NCBI RefSeq assembly: GCF_004762035.2
Contig: NZ_SIJK02000018.1
Location: forward strand, 1-64,000
DNA length: 64,000 nucleotides
From: Candidatus Chloroploca mongolica
GTDB lineage: Bacteria > Chloroflexota > Chloroflexia > Chloroflexales > Chloroflexaceae
Reading direction: 5' to 3'
Shown here: positions 27,490 through 37,098 of the stretch, in pieces
Numbering within the stretch: position 1 is the first letter of the stretch
Layout of the letters: each line of letters starts with the position of its first letter
Translations under genes and position numbers: made by a program
The notes under the pieces: generated by a model
Database searches by the model: none
The model's input: only the letters and a program-made list of their open reading frames with translations
Told to the model about the DNA's origin: nothing

Positions 27490-28539
27490 CTAGCCTAACA
27501 GCGGGTGACGTGCCCGCAAGGTCGTGATAATCTGCTCGATCTCCTCCATCGGTTCCGGCGAAGACATCGCTCCAATCGGATCAGGCCCTGGTGACAGGCC
27601 GAGCAATTGACGGAGTGAAGCAACGACACAGGCACTCAAGGCTTCCAGATTATAACCACCCTCGAGCACCATCACCATCCGACCATCACACAACTCATCA
27701 GCCAGATCAAGCATTTGTCGATTCAAGGCCGCAAAACCATCAACCGAGAGCATCATCGGCCCGAGTGGATCAGACCAGTGCCCATCGTACCCAGCCGAAA
27801 CCATGATCAACTCGGGCTGAAAACGCTGCAACGCAGGGGTAATGACCTCGCGGAAGACCGTGGCATACCCACGATCGCCTGTCCCAAAGGGCAACGGCAC
27901 ATTGAGTGTTTGACCTAGTGCATCAACGCGATCACCCATTTCGGCCAGGCTACCGGTTCCAGGGTAAAAAGGGGCCGCATGGGTCGAACAGAAGAGCACA
28001 TGCGGATCGTCGTAGAAGATATCCTGGGTACCATTGCCATGATGTACATCATAATCAACAATGGCAACCCGTTGTACCCCGAGTTGACGCTGCGCATAGC
28101 GTGCCGCAACTGCAATATTATTGATCAGGCAAAAGCCCATCGCCTGCCCAGGGGTCGCGTGATGCCCTGGTGGGCGCACCAGCGCAAAAGCATGGCGCAC
28201 ACTTGAACCAGCCACCGCCTCGACCGCCCCAACCGCTGCCCCGGCAGCAAGGCACGCAACGTCCCACGAGTCCGCAGTCACATAGGTATCTGAGTCAAAC
28301 TGCCCCCCACCATAGCTTGCCATCTGGCGCACCAACCGCAACAGACGCGGCGTATGCACCGCTTCGAGCCACGCCTCAGCGGCAGGTTGAGGGAAACGAT
28401 GTTGCAACTGTTGATGCAAACCCGACCGCGTGATCGCCTGCCGAATCGCTACAAGACGTGATGCTATCTCTACATGACCATGCCATGTATGGGCATCAAA
28501 AGACGGATCAGTGAGAATGACACTACTGCTCATCGGCAC
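27490..28539 (-). CDS. Histone deacetylase/acetylpolyamine amidohydrolase family protein
   Basis: A 349-residue zinc-dependent deacetylase of the arginase/HDAC fold. Conserved motifs: RPPGHHA (catalytic His pair), DYDVHHGNGTQDIF (zinc ligands Asp and His), SAGYDGHWSDPLG (third zinc ligand Asp), and LEGGYN with the following Tyr-containing loop. Bacterial members remove acetyl groups from polyamines, acetoin-pathway proteins or small amides; the substrate is not determined here. A second in-frame ATG two codons downstream may be the real start. The 3-nt gap to hisH implies co-transcription. Confidence 0.92.
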   Translation of the reverse strand: MPMSSSVILTDPSFDAHTWHGHVEIASRLVAIRQAITRSGLHQQLQHRFPQPAAEAWLEAVHTPRLLRLVRQMASYGGGQFDSDTYVTADSWDVACLAAGAAVGAVEAVAGSSVRHAFALVRPPGHHATPGQAMGFCLINNIAVAARYAQRQLGVQRVAIVDYDVHHGNGTQDIFYDDPHVLFCSTHAAPFYPGTGSLAEMGDRVDALGQTLNVPLPFGTGDRGYATVFREVITPALQRFQPELIMVSAGYDGHWSDPLGPMMLSVDGFAALNRQMLDLADELCDGRMVMVLEGGYNLEALSACVVASLRQLLGLSPGPDPIGAMSSPEPMEEIEQIITTLRARHPLLG

Positions 28540-28735
28540 TCCCTATCACCAGTGTAGCGATATCTGTCATATTCGTATTGTACCGCACATCAGCCCAGAC
28601 CGACACATGCTCACTTGCACCCCTAAGACGATTGCCTCTTCCCTTTATGCACCCCGTCAGGCCGGCGGAAGATCCCCATGCGCCCATACCGTCAGCGTAA
28701 ATGGTCTGTCAACGAAGTTTTCTTCTACCAACGGG

Positions 28736-28806
28736 GGCTTCGACAGGCTCAGCCTTCGTCCGTTCGCAACGCCCATCGTCCGCCGTTGGCTGAGCTTGTC
28801 GAAGCC
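28736..28806. repeat. Dispersed-type inverted repeat in intergenic 28540-28866
   Basis: GGCTTCGACAGGCTCAGCC at 28736-28754 pairs with 28788-28806 with one mismatch. The sequence is of the 'CTTCGACAAGCTCAGC' type found scattered in many bacterial genomes. It lies downstream of the minus-strand GH13-like gene's 5' neighbour region and between two minus-strand genes. I see no gene in the rest of 28540-28866. Confidence 0.7.
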
Positions 28807-28866
28807 AAGCCCGAGAGCAGAAACCTTAGGTTACAGACTAGTAAATTGACGTTACACACTACGTAT

Positions 28867-30978
28867 CTAAAGCTCAAAACAATAGACCCCGAACGGGGCC
28901 AGTTCAAGCTGGCGGATGCTCGCTGCTTCGGTATGCGGGGCACCAAATGGTGCAAGCCCAAGCCGATCCACGAGTTTGCCCCGCTTCCAACGCCCTGGCA
29001 GTTCAATGGTCGCTGTGATCGGTATCGCTCCTGTGTGCATCACCCCTAACAACCGCCGTCCCGCATATTCACGGATCACAAGCATCACCTGCGATCGATC
29101 ACAGCGCACGTCGCGAAACAAAGCACGACCATACCGTAACGCTGGCTCGGCCTGCCAGAGTTTCAGCAAAGCCCGCACAAACGCCTCGTCGTGGCGCTCC
29201 TGGCCCATCCAGAGTGAGGGAATAAAGCCGCAGATGACCATGCCTGCTAGCATCATCCGACTCAAGCGCGAGCCACGCAAACCATCGGCCAGCGGGTTGA
29301 TCAGGGCTGTGTCGTGACTCTCGGTAAAACCGATCCGGGCCGCACCCCATGGACGTGTCTGGAACAGATCATCCAGATAGACCCCAAGCTCGGCTGCTTC
29401 CAGGCGTTGCAGCGCGGTATGCACAAACATATGATGCGCTGCATAATCATAGACGCCATCACACACGGCGCTCGAAGCCGCTCCCGCGTGCGTCGAGAAG
29501 AGGGTGAACGCCCAACCCCGTTCGGCAAACGTGCGACGGACATCGCTCAACCAGGTGAGCGGAATCAGCGCGTGATCGCTGGCATGCCCTGGCATCGAAC
29601 GTTTCCAGTTGGCAAACGGACTGTATGGCCCCAGGGCACGAAACCCATCAAGCTGAAAGGTCTCGGCCAGGTGACAAACATGATCGAGCAACAACGCTTG
29701 CAGTTCGCTGTTGTGCCAATCAAGATAATAGCCGCCAGGATACGCCACAGCCCCGGGGTGTCGACTCACCGCCGGTACCTCCTCAGGCTCAGACCATGCG
29801 AGGCGGCCCATTTCGTCACGCACAAACCAGTCGGGATGCTCATGAACATACCGTGACAAAGGGGTACACCCCTGCAAGGGGAGGTCAAGGATGACCTTCA
29901 CCGCTCGTTCATGCGCCCGTGCCACCAGGTAGCGCAGATCGGCATCGGTTCCCTGAGCAGGCGCAAGCGTCGCAAGATCGGAAAAGGCATCAGCTTGACT
30001 ATCGTCAGTGTGGATCGGGCGCAAAACGAGCGTCCCGATCCCCAGGTCAGCAAGCCGATCCATTTCATGGGCCAGGACTGCTAAGCCGCCATGCAATACT
30101 GCACTGGTCGTATAGATCGCCGTTCGCTCAAACCGATCAACCTGCGGTCCATACATATCAGGGCGAGTCACCTGGGCAAAACGCTCACGCGCTTTCGGCC
30201 ACGCTTCATCAAGCAAGAGGAGATACTGCGCGCCAACCTCAAGTCGTTCGTTCGCTTCAAGCGCACCCACAACGCCAACCTCGTGAGCAAACGAGACGGC
30301 ATCCACCCAACCCGGTGTTCCTTCGACAAAGGGCACTGCGGCATCGGTCATGCTGTCGTACCAACAGAGCAAGGTCTGATCTGGAAGGCCCCCATGCATT
30401 GCGAGCAGGCCAATGCCCTGCGTTGGCGCAGGCTCAAACGCTCCCCCACCACGCAGGCCCGGCGCAAAAACTCGTCGCGGCAAGACATCCCGTCGCTGGG
30501 TACTCGCGAGATCGAGCGGTACCCGTGGGCGCACACTATTGCCAGGTGCCTCGACGCGACACTGCTGCGGGTTGCCCACCCGTACGTTCGGCAACCAGAA
30601 TCGCAAGCCATAGATCCGTACTGCATCCAGGCCAACATTCTCGATCTGCACCGAACGCTTCACCAGATCACCACGCAAGGTGTAATACTCTCGCACCTTC
30701 AGTGGCCCCAACCCGATCGCGATCATCATCTCTAACACATCATCACGCTCAGCCAGCGTGTGCCAGAGAAACCGCGGAAAGGAACGCGCCGCTGTCCATC
30801 CTGTTACATGGCCAAGCGCAAGATCCAGGCCCGTTTGAAGCGGCCCATGCCCCAGTACATTCAAACCACCAGGACGTGCCAGCACAACCAGAGCGCCATT
30901 CTCACGCGACCAGCCAAGCTCAAGGAAGGCGGTGCGCAAACGCACTTCACTACCTGTCTCGATCAGATCGCCTTGCAC
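28867..30978 (-). CDS. GH13-like protein lacking catalytic residues (putative pseudo-amylase)
   Basis: A 703-residue protein. The N-terminal part (1-270) looks like an all-beta domain of the kind found before glycosidase barrels. From about 275 to 600 it follows an alpha-amylase barrel: LGIGTLVLRPIHTDD, then VKVILDLPLQG (region I without the usual Asn-His), DGFRALGP (region II, where the nucleophile Asp is replaced), FTLFSTHAG (region III, no general-acid Glu), and FTESHDT (region IV, His-Asp kept). The C-terminal beta domain ends the protein. Two of three catalytic carboxylates are missing, so hydrolytic activity is unlikely. It could bind polysaccharide or act as a partner subunit, as inactive GH13 relatives do elsewhere. 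It stands alone. Confidence 0.78.
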   Translation of the reverse strand: MQGDLIETGSEVRLRTAFLELGWSRENGALVVLARPGGLNVLGHGPLQTGLDLALGHVTGWTAARSFPRFLWHTLAERDDVLEMMIAIGLGPLKVREYYTLRGDLVKRSVQIENVGLDAVRIYGLRFWLPNVRVGNPQQCRVEAPGNSVRPRVPLDLASTQRRDVLPRRVFAPGLRGGGAFEPAPTQGIGLLAMHGGLPDQTLLCWYDSMTDAAVPFVEGTPGWVDAVSFAHEVGVVGALEANERLEVGAQYLLLLDEAWPKARERFAQVTRPDMYGPQVDRFERTAIYTTSAVLHGGLAVLAHEMDRLADLGIGTLVLRPIHTDDSQADAFSDLATLAPAQGTDADLRYLVARAHERAVKVILDLPLQGCTPLSRYVHEHPDWFVRDEMGRLAWSEPEEVPAVSRHPGAVAYPGGYYLDWHNSELQALLLDHVCHLAETFQLDGFRALGPYSPFANWKRSMPGHASDHALIPLTWLSDVRRTFAERGWAFTLFSTHAGAASSAVCDGVYDYAAHHMFVHTALQRLEAAELGVYLDDLFQTRPWGAARIGFTESHDTALINPLADGLRGSRLSRMMLAGMVICGFIPSLWMGQERHDEAFVRALLKLWQAEPALRYGRALFRDVRCDRSQVMLVIREYAGRRLLGVMHTGAIPITATIELPGRWKRGKLVDRLGLAPFGAPHTEAASIRQLELAPFGVYCFEL

Positions 30979-31434
30979 AATGCTATGCCCTGGTTCTAGA
31001 TCTTCCGCTCGAACAAAGCGAGCGGGCGATCAGCAAAAGAGTGTTCATCCGGTTTAGGTGCTCAAGCATGATGAACTCAGGTTTTATTATAGCATCCCGA
31101 CCCTATATATATATGGCGAAGCCGACCTGCGCCGGTTGGCTCATGCCATAAAGGTGGCCTATCGCAAACTACGAGCCAAGCCGTTTAGCGCACCTACGCT
31201 AAAGCGGATAGGAGAAGTTGCGGTAGGGAGGGTCTCAGGGAGGGCAAGTCCTCCCTGAAAAATGCACTACGTACCCACTCAATGCCGCAAGCGCAGCTTG
31301 CAAGCATTGAGAAGACCATCACGGCGACGGCAGAAGATGCCAACCCCCCCCCTGGTTAGGGTTGTTATCTGTACAGACCGCCCCTGGAAAGTGAGGTAGA
31401 ATATCATCAGTCATATGAAAGGAGATTGCTGACC
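30979..31434. other. 456-bp intergenic region with two hairpins
   Basis: CAGGGAGG/CCTCCCTG at 31236-31257 followed by AAAA is a short terminator-like hairpin, and an imperfect hairpin lies at 31278-31311 around GCA. AAAGGAG at 31418-31424 is the ribosome binding site of the next gene. A 66-codon open frame at 31058-31258 lacks any recognisable feature and is not called as a gene. Confidence 0.5.
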
Positions 31435-33399
31435 ATGCAAGAAAAGATAGATGTGCTCCTCATTGGGGGTACCGTGGTGACGATGGATGCCAACTGGACA
31501 ATCATTGCCGATGGTGCCGTGGCGGTGAAAGATAAACGAATCCTCGCCGTTGGCCCAACCCCGATGATCGTCGACCAGTATAGCGCAGACACGATCATTG
31601 ATTGCGCCGGGTGCGCGATTATGCCCGGTCTGATCAATGCCCACGCGCACGTCCCAATGAGTCTGTTGCGCGGGATGGTTGCCGATCAGCAACTGGACGT
31701 CTGGCTCTTTGGTTATATGTTCCCTGTCGAGAGCCAGTTTGTTGATGCTGAGTTTTCCTATGTCGGTACCTTGCTCTCGTGTGCCGAGATGCTCCGTGGG
31801 GGCACGACGACCTTTGTTGATATGTACTATTTTGAAGAGGAGGTCGCCCGCGCCGCCGACGAGTCCGGTATGCGCGCTATCTGCGGGCAGACCGTGATGC
31901 GCTTGCCCACGCCCGATGCCGCCTCGTTTGACGAGGGTATCGAGCGCTCACGTCGCTTTATGGAAGCCTGGCATACCCACGAGCGCATTGTGCCGACAAT
32001 TGCCCCGCACGCTCCTTATACCTGCACCGACCAGATCTACCATGAAGCCTCGGCGCTCTGCAAGGCTTTTGGCGTACCACTGATTACCCATCTCTCGGAA
32101 ACGGCCCGCGAGGTCGAAGAGAGCATCCGTGATCGCGAGGTGACCCCGATTCGCTATGCCAAGCGTGTCGGGGCCTTTGATGTGCCCTGCATTGCCGCCC
32201 ATTGCGTCCACGCTACCGAAGATGATATGCGCCTCCTCCGCGAGGCTCAGGTCGGCGCAGTGCCATGTCCAACAAGTAACCTCAAACTTGCTAGTGGCAT
32301 CGCGCCCATTCGCCGCCTGATCGAAGTCGGCGTACGCACGGGCCTCGGTACCGATGGGCCGGCTTCCAATGATGACCAGGATATGTTTACCGAGATTCAG
32401 CTCGCTGCGCTGCTCCCCAAAGGTGTCAGCGGCGACCCAACTGCCGTGCCCGCCCGCGATGCGCTCGCCATGGCAACCTGCTGGGGTGCCCGTGCGATCC
32501 ATCTCGACCATTTGACTGGCTCGCTTGAGCCCGGCAAGCAGGCTGATATCGCGGTCGTGGGGCTCGGACGCTTGCATAGCGCACCACGCTACACCTACAG
32601 TAACGATGCGATCTATTCGCACCTCGTCTATGGTGCCCGCGCCGCCGATGTGCGCGATGTTTTCGTTGATGGTCGAGCACTCTTGCTCAATGGTGCCCTG
32701 CAAACGCTTGATGAAGAGGCGATCCTGCGCCAGTCACAGGTGATCGCCGAACGCATCAATGCCTTCCTCGCCAGCCGTGAACGCGACCTGCTCGCCAAGA
32801 TTATTGCCCTCGGTGGGGTCGAACAGGCCGAGATCTTTGAGATCCAGGTCAAGGCGCACCTCGATAGTGAGGCCGCCGTTGGAGTGCTGCTCAAGAGCCC
32901 CGAGATTACGATTAGCAAGCAGAGTGTGCGTACCCAGTACGATACGTACTTTCTTTTCCAGAATGAGGAACGCATCCGCATTCGTGAAGATCATCGCACC
33001 GATCCCGGTGCACGTCCCGAACCCAAGTATACGATCACCCTGGTCGCCGAAGCCGTTCGTGGCGAATATCCGCACGCGATCGTGCTCTCACGGGCACGCT
33101 ACACAGCCCCTGCCGATCACAGTGCCCGTTTTTATCGCGAGTATTTCCAGCCCGACCGAGTTCACGAACTCGAGAAGCAGCGCCGACGCTGGCGGATTCT
33201 CTACAAGGGCTATGATTTTGCCCTCAACCTCGATACGCTCGCCGACAGCGCTGACCCTGGCCCCTACCTCGAAATTAAAGCCCGTACATGGAGTAGCCGT
33301 GACGCCGCTCACCGGGCCACGTTGATTGGTGAACTTCTGACGCTCGCCGGTCTCAACGAGCGCAATCTGGTCAAGCAAGAGTATGTAGAGATGGGGTAA
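31435..33399 (+). CDS. Amidohydrolase (MTA/SAH deaminase-like) fused to a CYTH domain
   Basis: A 654-residue two-domain protein. Residues 1-460 are a complete amidohydrolase of the MtaD/chlorohydrolase type: HAHVPM (H70, H72), THLSE (H219, E222), AAHCVH (H256) and GTDGPAS (D307) are the expected metal and catalytic residues. Relatives deaminate 5'-methylthioadenosine, S-adenosylhomocysteine or adenosine. Residues 465-654 match CYTH (CyaB/thiamine-triphosphatase): EIQVK (469-473), YDTYF, RIRIRED, KYTIT, the R-rich middle and YLEIKA, which form the triphosphate tunnel. The second Glu of the ExExK motif is Gln. The ATG at 31435 fits AAAGGAG 10 nt upstream; the TTG at 31426 does not. It is followed after 4 nt by coaE. 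The fusion suggests linked handling of an adenine nucleotide. Confidence 0.88.
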   Translation: MQEKIDVLLIGGTVVTMDANWTIIADGAVAVKDKRILAVGPTPMIVDQYSADTIIDCAGCAIMPGLINAHAHVPMSLLRGMVADQQLDVWLFGYMFPVESQFVDAEFSYVGTLLSCAEMLRGGTTTFVDMYYFEEEVARAADESGMRAICGQTVMRLPTPDAASFDEGIERSRRFMEAWHTHERIVPTIAPHAPYTCTDQIYHEASALCKAFGVPLITHLSETAREVEESIRDREVTPIRYAKRVGAFDVPCIAAHCVHATEDDMRLLREAQVGAVPCPTSNLKLASGIAPIRRLIEVGVRTGLGTDGPASNDDQDMFTEIQLAALLPKGVSGDPTAVPARDALAMATCWGARAIHLDHLTGSLEPGKQADIAVVGLGRLHSAPRYTYSNDAIYSHLVYGARAADVRDVFVDGRALLLNGALQTLDEEAILRQSQVIAERINAFLASRERDLLAKIIALGGVEQAEIFEIQVKAHLDSEAAVGVLLKSPEITISKQSVRTQYDTYFLFQNEERIRIREDHRTDPGARPEPKYTITLVAEAVRGEYPHAIVLSRARYTAPADHSARFYREYFQPDRVHELEKQRRRWRILYKGYDFALNLDTLADSADPGPYLEIKARTWSSRDAAHRATLIGELLTLAGLNERNLVKQEYVEMG

Positions 33400-33403
33400 C
33401 GGG

Positions 33404-34033
33404 GTGAAGAAGACCAGTATCTATCTGCTTGGCCTCACGGGAGGTGTCGCCTGTGGCAAGAGTACGGTACTCAAGCTGCTGGAGGAACTTGGTGCCCAAG
33501 CGCTCGACGCTGACCAGGTAACCCATCGTGTCCAGGTGCCCGGCACCCCTGTCTACGAACAGATCCTGGCTGCCTTTGGCCCCGGGATTGTGCCTGCCCC
33601 TGGCGCACCAATCGATCGACGGCAACTGGGATCGCTTGTCTTCAGCGATCCCGCCCGCCTGCGCGAGCTCGAGCAGATCGTCCACCCGGCAGTGCGCACC
33701 GAAATCCGCGCCTTCCTCGACACGGCTGGTACTGCAACGCCCCCACCAGGCTTTGCACGCCCAGTTGTCGTGCTCGACGCCATCAAACTGATCGAGTCAG
33801 GCTGGATCAACGAATGTGACCAGGTCTGGGTCGTCACCTGCCCCGAAGACCAGCAGATCGCCCGCCTCATGGCCACCCGTGGCTTCAACGAAGCCGAAGC
33901 CCGCCAGCGCGTCAGCGCCCAGGTACCCCAGGCAAACCGCTTGCCCTACGCGACGGTCGTTATCGACAACAGTGGCTCACTGACCACCCTACGCGCCCAG
34001 GTGGAAGCCGCCTGGGCGTCCACCCCCCCGTAG
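33404..34033 (+). CDS. coaE: Dephospho-CoA kinase
   Basis: A 209-residue P-loop kinase for the last step of coenzyme A synthesis. The Walker A is GLTGGVACGKST (10-21) and the DADQVTH motif follows, with the lid region in the middle. A GTG start lies 4 nt after the amidohydrolase-CYTH stop, so they form an operon. The final residues run into a Pro-rich end right at a cluster of intergenic repeats. Otherwise normal for the family (about 200 residues). Confidence 0.94.
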   Translation: MKKTSIYLLGLTGGVACGKSTVLKLLEELGAQALDADQVTHRVQVPGTPVYEQILAAFGPGIVPAPGAPIDRRQLGSLVFSDPARLRELEQIVHPAVRTEIRAFLDTAGTATPPPGFARPVVVLDAIKLIESGWINECDQVWVVTCPEDQQIARLMATRGFNEAEARQRVSAQVPQANRLPYATVVIDNSGSLTTLRAQVEAAWASTPP

Positions 34034-34240
34034 GGGCACGGCTTGCCCGTGCCCGCATCGCCCCGCGTAGGGGCACGGCGCCGCCGTGCCCCTACAGCCG
34101 CCGTGCCCCCACCGCCGTGCCCCACCGACGCCCCCGTAGGGGCACGGCTTGCCCGTGCCCCCGCCGTGCCCCCGCCGTGCCCCGCCGCCGTGCCCCTGCC
34201 CGCCCCCGTAGGGGCACGGCGGCGCCGTGCCCCTACGGGA
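34027..34240. repeat. Cluster of GTAGGGGCACGGC / GCCGTGCCC repeats
   Basis: At least four GTAGGGGCACGGC copies, in part paired with inverted GCCGTGCCCC segments, fill the gap between two convergent genes. The copies are irregularly spaced and palindromic. The repeat enters the 3' ends of both flanking genes; CCCCTAC at the right edge provides the stop codon of the enoyl-CoA hydratase gene. It may also terminate transcription through its stems. Confidence 0.85.
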
Positions 34241-35009
34241 GGGTGCTCCACGCAGGGCGTCGCTTCTCAAGAAAGGCCCGCAAGCCCTCTTGCCCCTCGG
34301 CACTGGTACGAGCAGCAGCAATCGCGCCTACCACATAATCACGCGCTTCGATTGGTGACAGCATGCTGACGGCGGCAACGAGAGCCTTGGCTTCAGCCAC
34401 CGCCTGCGGGCCACAGGCCAGATACGCTTCGATCGCACGCGCAACCGCCGTCTCAAGTTCGCTTTCGGGGACAACTTCATGCACCAGGCCAATTGCCAGC
34501 GCATGCTGGGCCGAAAAACGCTGCGCACTGGTAAAGAGCGCACGGGCATGGCCCAGGCCAATTTTGGGTATCACGTAGCGCGCAATGACCGCCGGCAGCA
34601 AGCCCAGGCGGGCCTCGGTAAAGCCAAAAGTGGCCGTCTCAGTGGCGATCACCATGTCGCAACAGGCAACCAACCCGACCCCACCACCAAGTGCTGCGCC
34701 ATGCACACACCCGATCACCGCCTGGGGCAATTCATTGAGGGCGGCCAGCATCGCATCAAGATATCCGGCATCCTCAAGATTCTCTTCATGACTAAAAGCC
34801 ATGCTCGCCTGCATCCAGTGTAGATCGGCCCCGGCACAAAAAGCCGCACCCTCACCCCGCAAGACGAGCACGCGCACCGAACGATCCCGTGACAACCCGG
34901 CGCACACCTCGCGCAGCGCGGCAATCAACGCCGCATTGAAGGCATTGCGCACCTCGGGGCGACGTAGCGTCAGCGTTGCCATAGCACCATCACGCGTCAA
35001 TTCAAGCAT
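34233..35009 (-). CDS. Enoyl-CoA hydratase/isomerase family protein
   Basis: A 258-residue crotonase-fold protein. The oxyanion-hole segments are FCAGADLHWM and GAALGGGVGLVACCD; the catalytic-acid region TFGFTEARLGLLPAVIARYVIPKIG resembles methylglutaconyl-CoA hydratase and terpenoid-degradation enzymes (LiuC/AtuE), though subfamily is uncertain. It lies 38 nt after the Opp ABC ATPase gene and may be read through from the transporter operon. Its last codons and stop lie in the repeat cluster, so its C-terminus may have been altered by repeat insertion. Confidence 0.85.
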   Translation of the reverse strand: MLELTRDGAMATLTLRRPEVRNAFNAALIAALREVCAGLSRDRSVRVLVLRGEGAAFCAGADLHWMQASMAFSHEENLEDAGYLDAMLAALNELPQAVIGCVHGAALGGGVGLVACCDMVIATETATFGFTEARLGLLPAVIARYVIPKIGLGHARALFTSAQRFSAQHALAIGLVHEVVPESELETAVARAIEAYLACGPQAVAEAKALVAAVSMLSPIEARDYVVGAIAAARTSAEGQEGLRAFLEKRRPAWSTLP

Positions 35010-35047
35010 AGTGACGTGACCCTGATGATGAAAAGTGCTTGAACCCC

Positions 35048-36052
35048 TTAAAACTCTCCCGCAAAATGGCAGGCGGCCCAGTGACCTTTGCGTTTCTCTT
35101 CAAACACCGGATCCTGTTCTTTGCAGATATCACGGGCAATCCAGCAACGGGGATGAAAGCGGCATCCCTGCGGCGGATTGATCGGACTCGGCACATCGCC
35201 CTGTAACACAATGCGATCACGGCGCGTCGTTGGATCAGCACTCGGAATCGCCGAGATCAACGCTTTGGTGTAAGGATGCAATGGCTCACGGAAGAGATCA
35301 TCACGGCCTGCCAGTTCGACCATCTTGCCGAGATACATTACGCCAACGCGATCACTGATGTGCTCAACAACGGCCAGGTTGTGGGCAATGAAGAGATAGG
35401 TGAGGCCAAATTCACGCTGTAGATTCTTGAGCAGATTCAGCACTTGCGACTGGATCGACACATCGAGCGCACTGACTGGCTCATCACACACGACCAGCTT
35501 GGGTTCCATGATCAATGCCCGCGCAATACCAATGCGCTGACGCTGCCCACCCGAAAACTCGTGCGGAAAGCGGTTCATCTGATTGGCATGCAGCCCCACC
35601 CGCCCGAGCACTTCGCGCACCCGTTCACGACGCTCAGCCGAAGAGCCGATATTATGGATCACCAGACCCTCGGCGATGCTCTCACCAACCGTAATGCGGG
35701 GATCGAGCGAAGCGTAGGGATCCTGGAAGACAATCTGCATATCGCGGCGCAGCAACTTCATCTGACGACTGCCAGAGCGGAGAACATCTTTGCCCTCAAA
35801 GAGCACTTCGCCCGACGTTGCTTTTTCAAGGCGCAGCACGGTACGACCCGTCGTCGTCTTGCCACAACCGCTCTCGCCCACCAGACCAAGCGTCTCGCCG
35901 CGTTTGACGACAAAACTCACCCCGTCAACCGCTTTGACCGTCGCCACCGTCCGGCGCAACACACCACCTTTGATCGGAAAATGCTTTTTCAGATCATTCA
36001 CTTCAAGCAACACATTGGGATCTGCTGGCGCAGATGTTGGTACTGTTGTCAT
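35048..36052 (-). CDS. oppF: Oligopeptide/dipeptide ABC transporter ATPase (OppF-like)
   Basis: A 334-residue ABC ATPase. Walker [11 protein letters not shown]-loop [11 protein letters not shown], signature [15 protein letters not shown], Walker [13 protein letters not shown], and the C-terminal Opp/Dpp extension with CRFHPRC and a second Cys pair. Family members often carry an iron-sulfur or metal site formed by these Cys residues. It partners OppD from the upstream gene. Confidence 0.94.
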   Translation of the reverse strand: MTTVPTSAPADPNVLLEVNDLKKHFPIKGGVLRRTVATVKAVDGVSFVVKRGETLGLVGESGCGKTTTGRTVLRLEKATSGEVLFEGKDVLRSGSRQMKLLRRDMQIVFQDPYASLDPRITVGESIAEGLVIHNIGSSAERRERVREVLGRVGLHANQMNRFPHEFSGGQRQRIGIARALIMEPKLVVCDEPVSALDVSIQSQVLNLLKNLQREFGLTYLFIAHNLAVVEHISDRVGVMYLGKMVELAGRDDLFREPLHPYTKALISAIPSADPTTRRDRIVLQGDVPSPINPPQGCRFHPRCWIARDICKEQDPVFEEKRKGHWAACHFAGEF

Positions 36053-36075
36053 ACGTCTTCTTCCTCAACCTACCA

Positions 36076-37092
36076 TCATTCAAACAACCAGCAACGCACC
36101 TTGCGTCCATGTTCGAGCGAGACCATCGGGGGTGCCTCATCGCACTTCTCGAACCGATGGCTGCACCGCGAGGCAAAGCGACACCCTGTCGGCGGATTGA
36201 TCAGGCTCGGTACCGTACCGGGAATGACGGCGAGCTCCTCGCGCACCTCACCGAGCACCGGCATCGAATTGAGCAACCCGACCGTATAGGGATGTTTCGG
36301 TTCAGCAAAGATCGCCCTGACACTGGCATACTCGACCACCTGACCGGCATACATCACGATCACATTGTCAGCCATTTCGGCAACAACACCCATATCATGG
36401 GTGATCAGGATAATCGCGGTATCAATCTTTTCGCGCATCTCGCGCATCAGATCGAGGATCTGGGCCTGGATCGTCACATCAAGCGCCGTCGTGGGTTCAT
36501 CAGCGATGAGCAACTCGGGGGTACAGGCGAGCGCCATGGCAATCATCACACGCTGGCACTGCCCACCCGACAACTCGTGCGGATACTGGCTCATCCGGCG
36601 CGCCGGGTCAGGCAAACCCACCATCGTCAACAACTCGATGCACCGGCGATCGGCCTCGTCGCCCGTCAAACCCTGGTGAATATTGAGCGTCTCGGTGATC
36701 TGAGCGCCGACACGAAAGACAGGATTGAGCGCGGTCGTCGGCTGCTGAAAGATCATCGAGATCCGGTCACCCCGAATCTTGCGCATGTCCTCTTCGCTCT
36801 TGGCCAGCAGATCCTCGCCATCAAAGATCATACGCCCCTCGACCACACGACCAGGGCGGCTGATCAAGCGCAAAATCGAGAGTGACGTCACACTCTTGCC
36901 CGAACCACTCTCCCCGACAATACTGAGGGTCTCGCCACGTTTGACTTCAAAGTCAACGCCATCTACGGCCTGCACAACCCCTTCATCGGTAAAAAAATGG
37001 GTCTTGAGGCCCTCTACGCGCAACAAAATGCGCTTGTCACTACTATCAACTGCTTGTTGAACCCGTGCAGACGTCTCTGGTGCGGTAGCCAC
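36076..37092 (-). CDS. oppD: Oligopeptide/dipeptide ABC transporter ATPase (OppD-like)
   Basis: A 338-residue ABC ATPase with Walker [21 protein letters not shown], signature [15 protein letters not shown], Walker [13 protein letters not shown], and a C-terminal CRFASRC segment. It starts 6 nt after oppC and is followed 23 nt later by oppF. Both ATPases are complete, so the transporter is likely active. Confidence 0.94.
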   Translation of the reverse strand: MATAPETSARVQQAVDSSDKRILLRVEGLKTHFFTDEGVVQAVDGVDFEVKRGETLSIVGESGSGKSVTSLSILRLISRPGRVVEGRMIFDGEDLLAKSEEDMRKIRGDRISMIFQQPTTALNPVFRVGAQITETLNIHQGLTGDEADRRCIELLTMVGLPDPARRMSQYPHELSGGQCQRVMIAMALACTPELLIADEPTTALDVTIQAQILDLMREMREKIDTAIILITHDMGVVAEMADNVIVMYAGQVVEYASVRAIFAEPKHPYTVGLLNSMPVLGEVREELAVIPGTVPSLINPPTGCRFASRCSHRFEKCDEAPPMVSLEHGRKVRCWLFE

Positions 37093-37098
37093 AGACTC

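Noticed and set aside
31058-31258. 66-codon plus-strand frame in the gap before the amidohydrolase
   Set aside because: No start signal, motif or codon pattern supports it; its end lies in a hairpin.
34027-34240. CRISPR-like cluster of repeats
   Set aside because: Repeat units are short, palindromic, irregularly spaced and without unique spacers of constant length; no cas gene is nearby.
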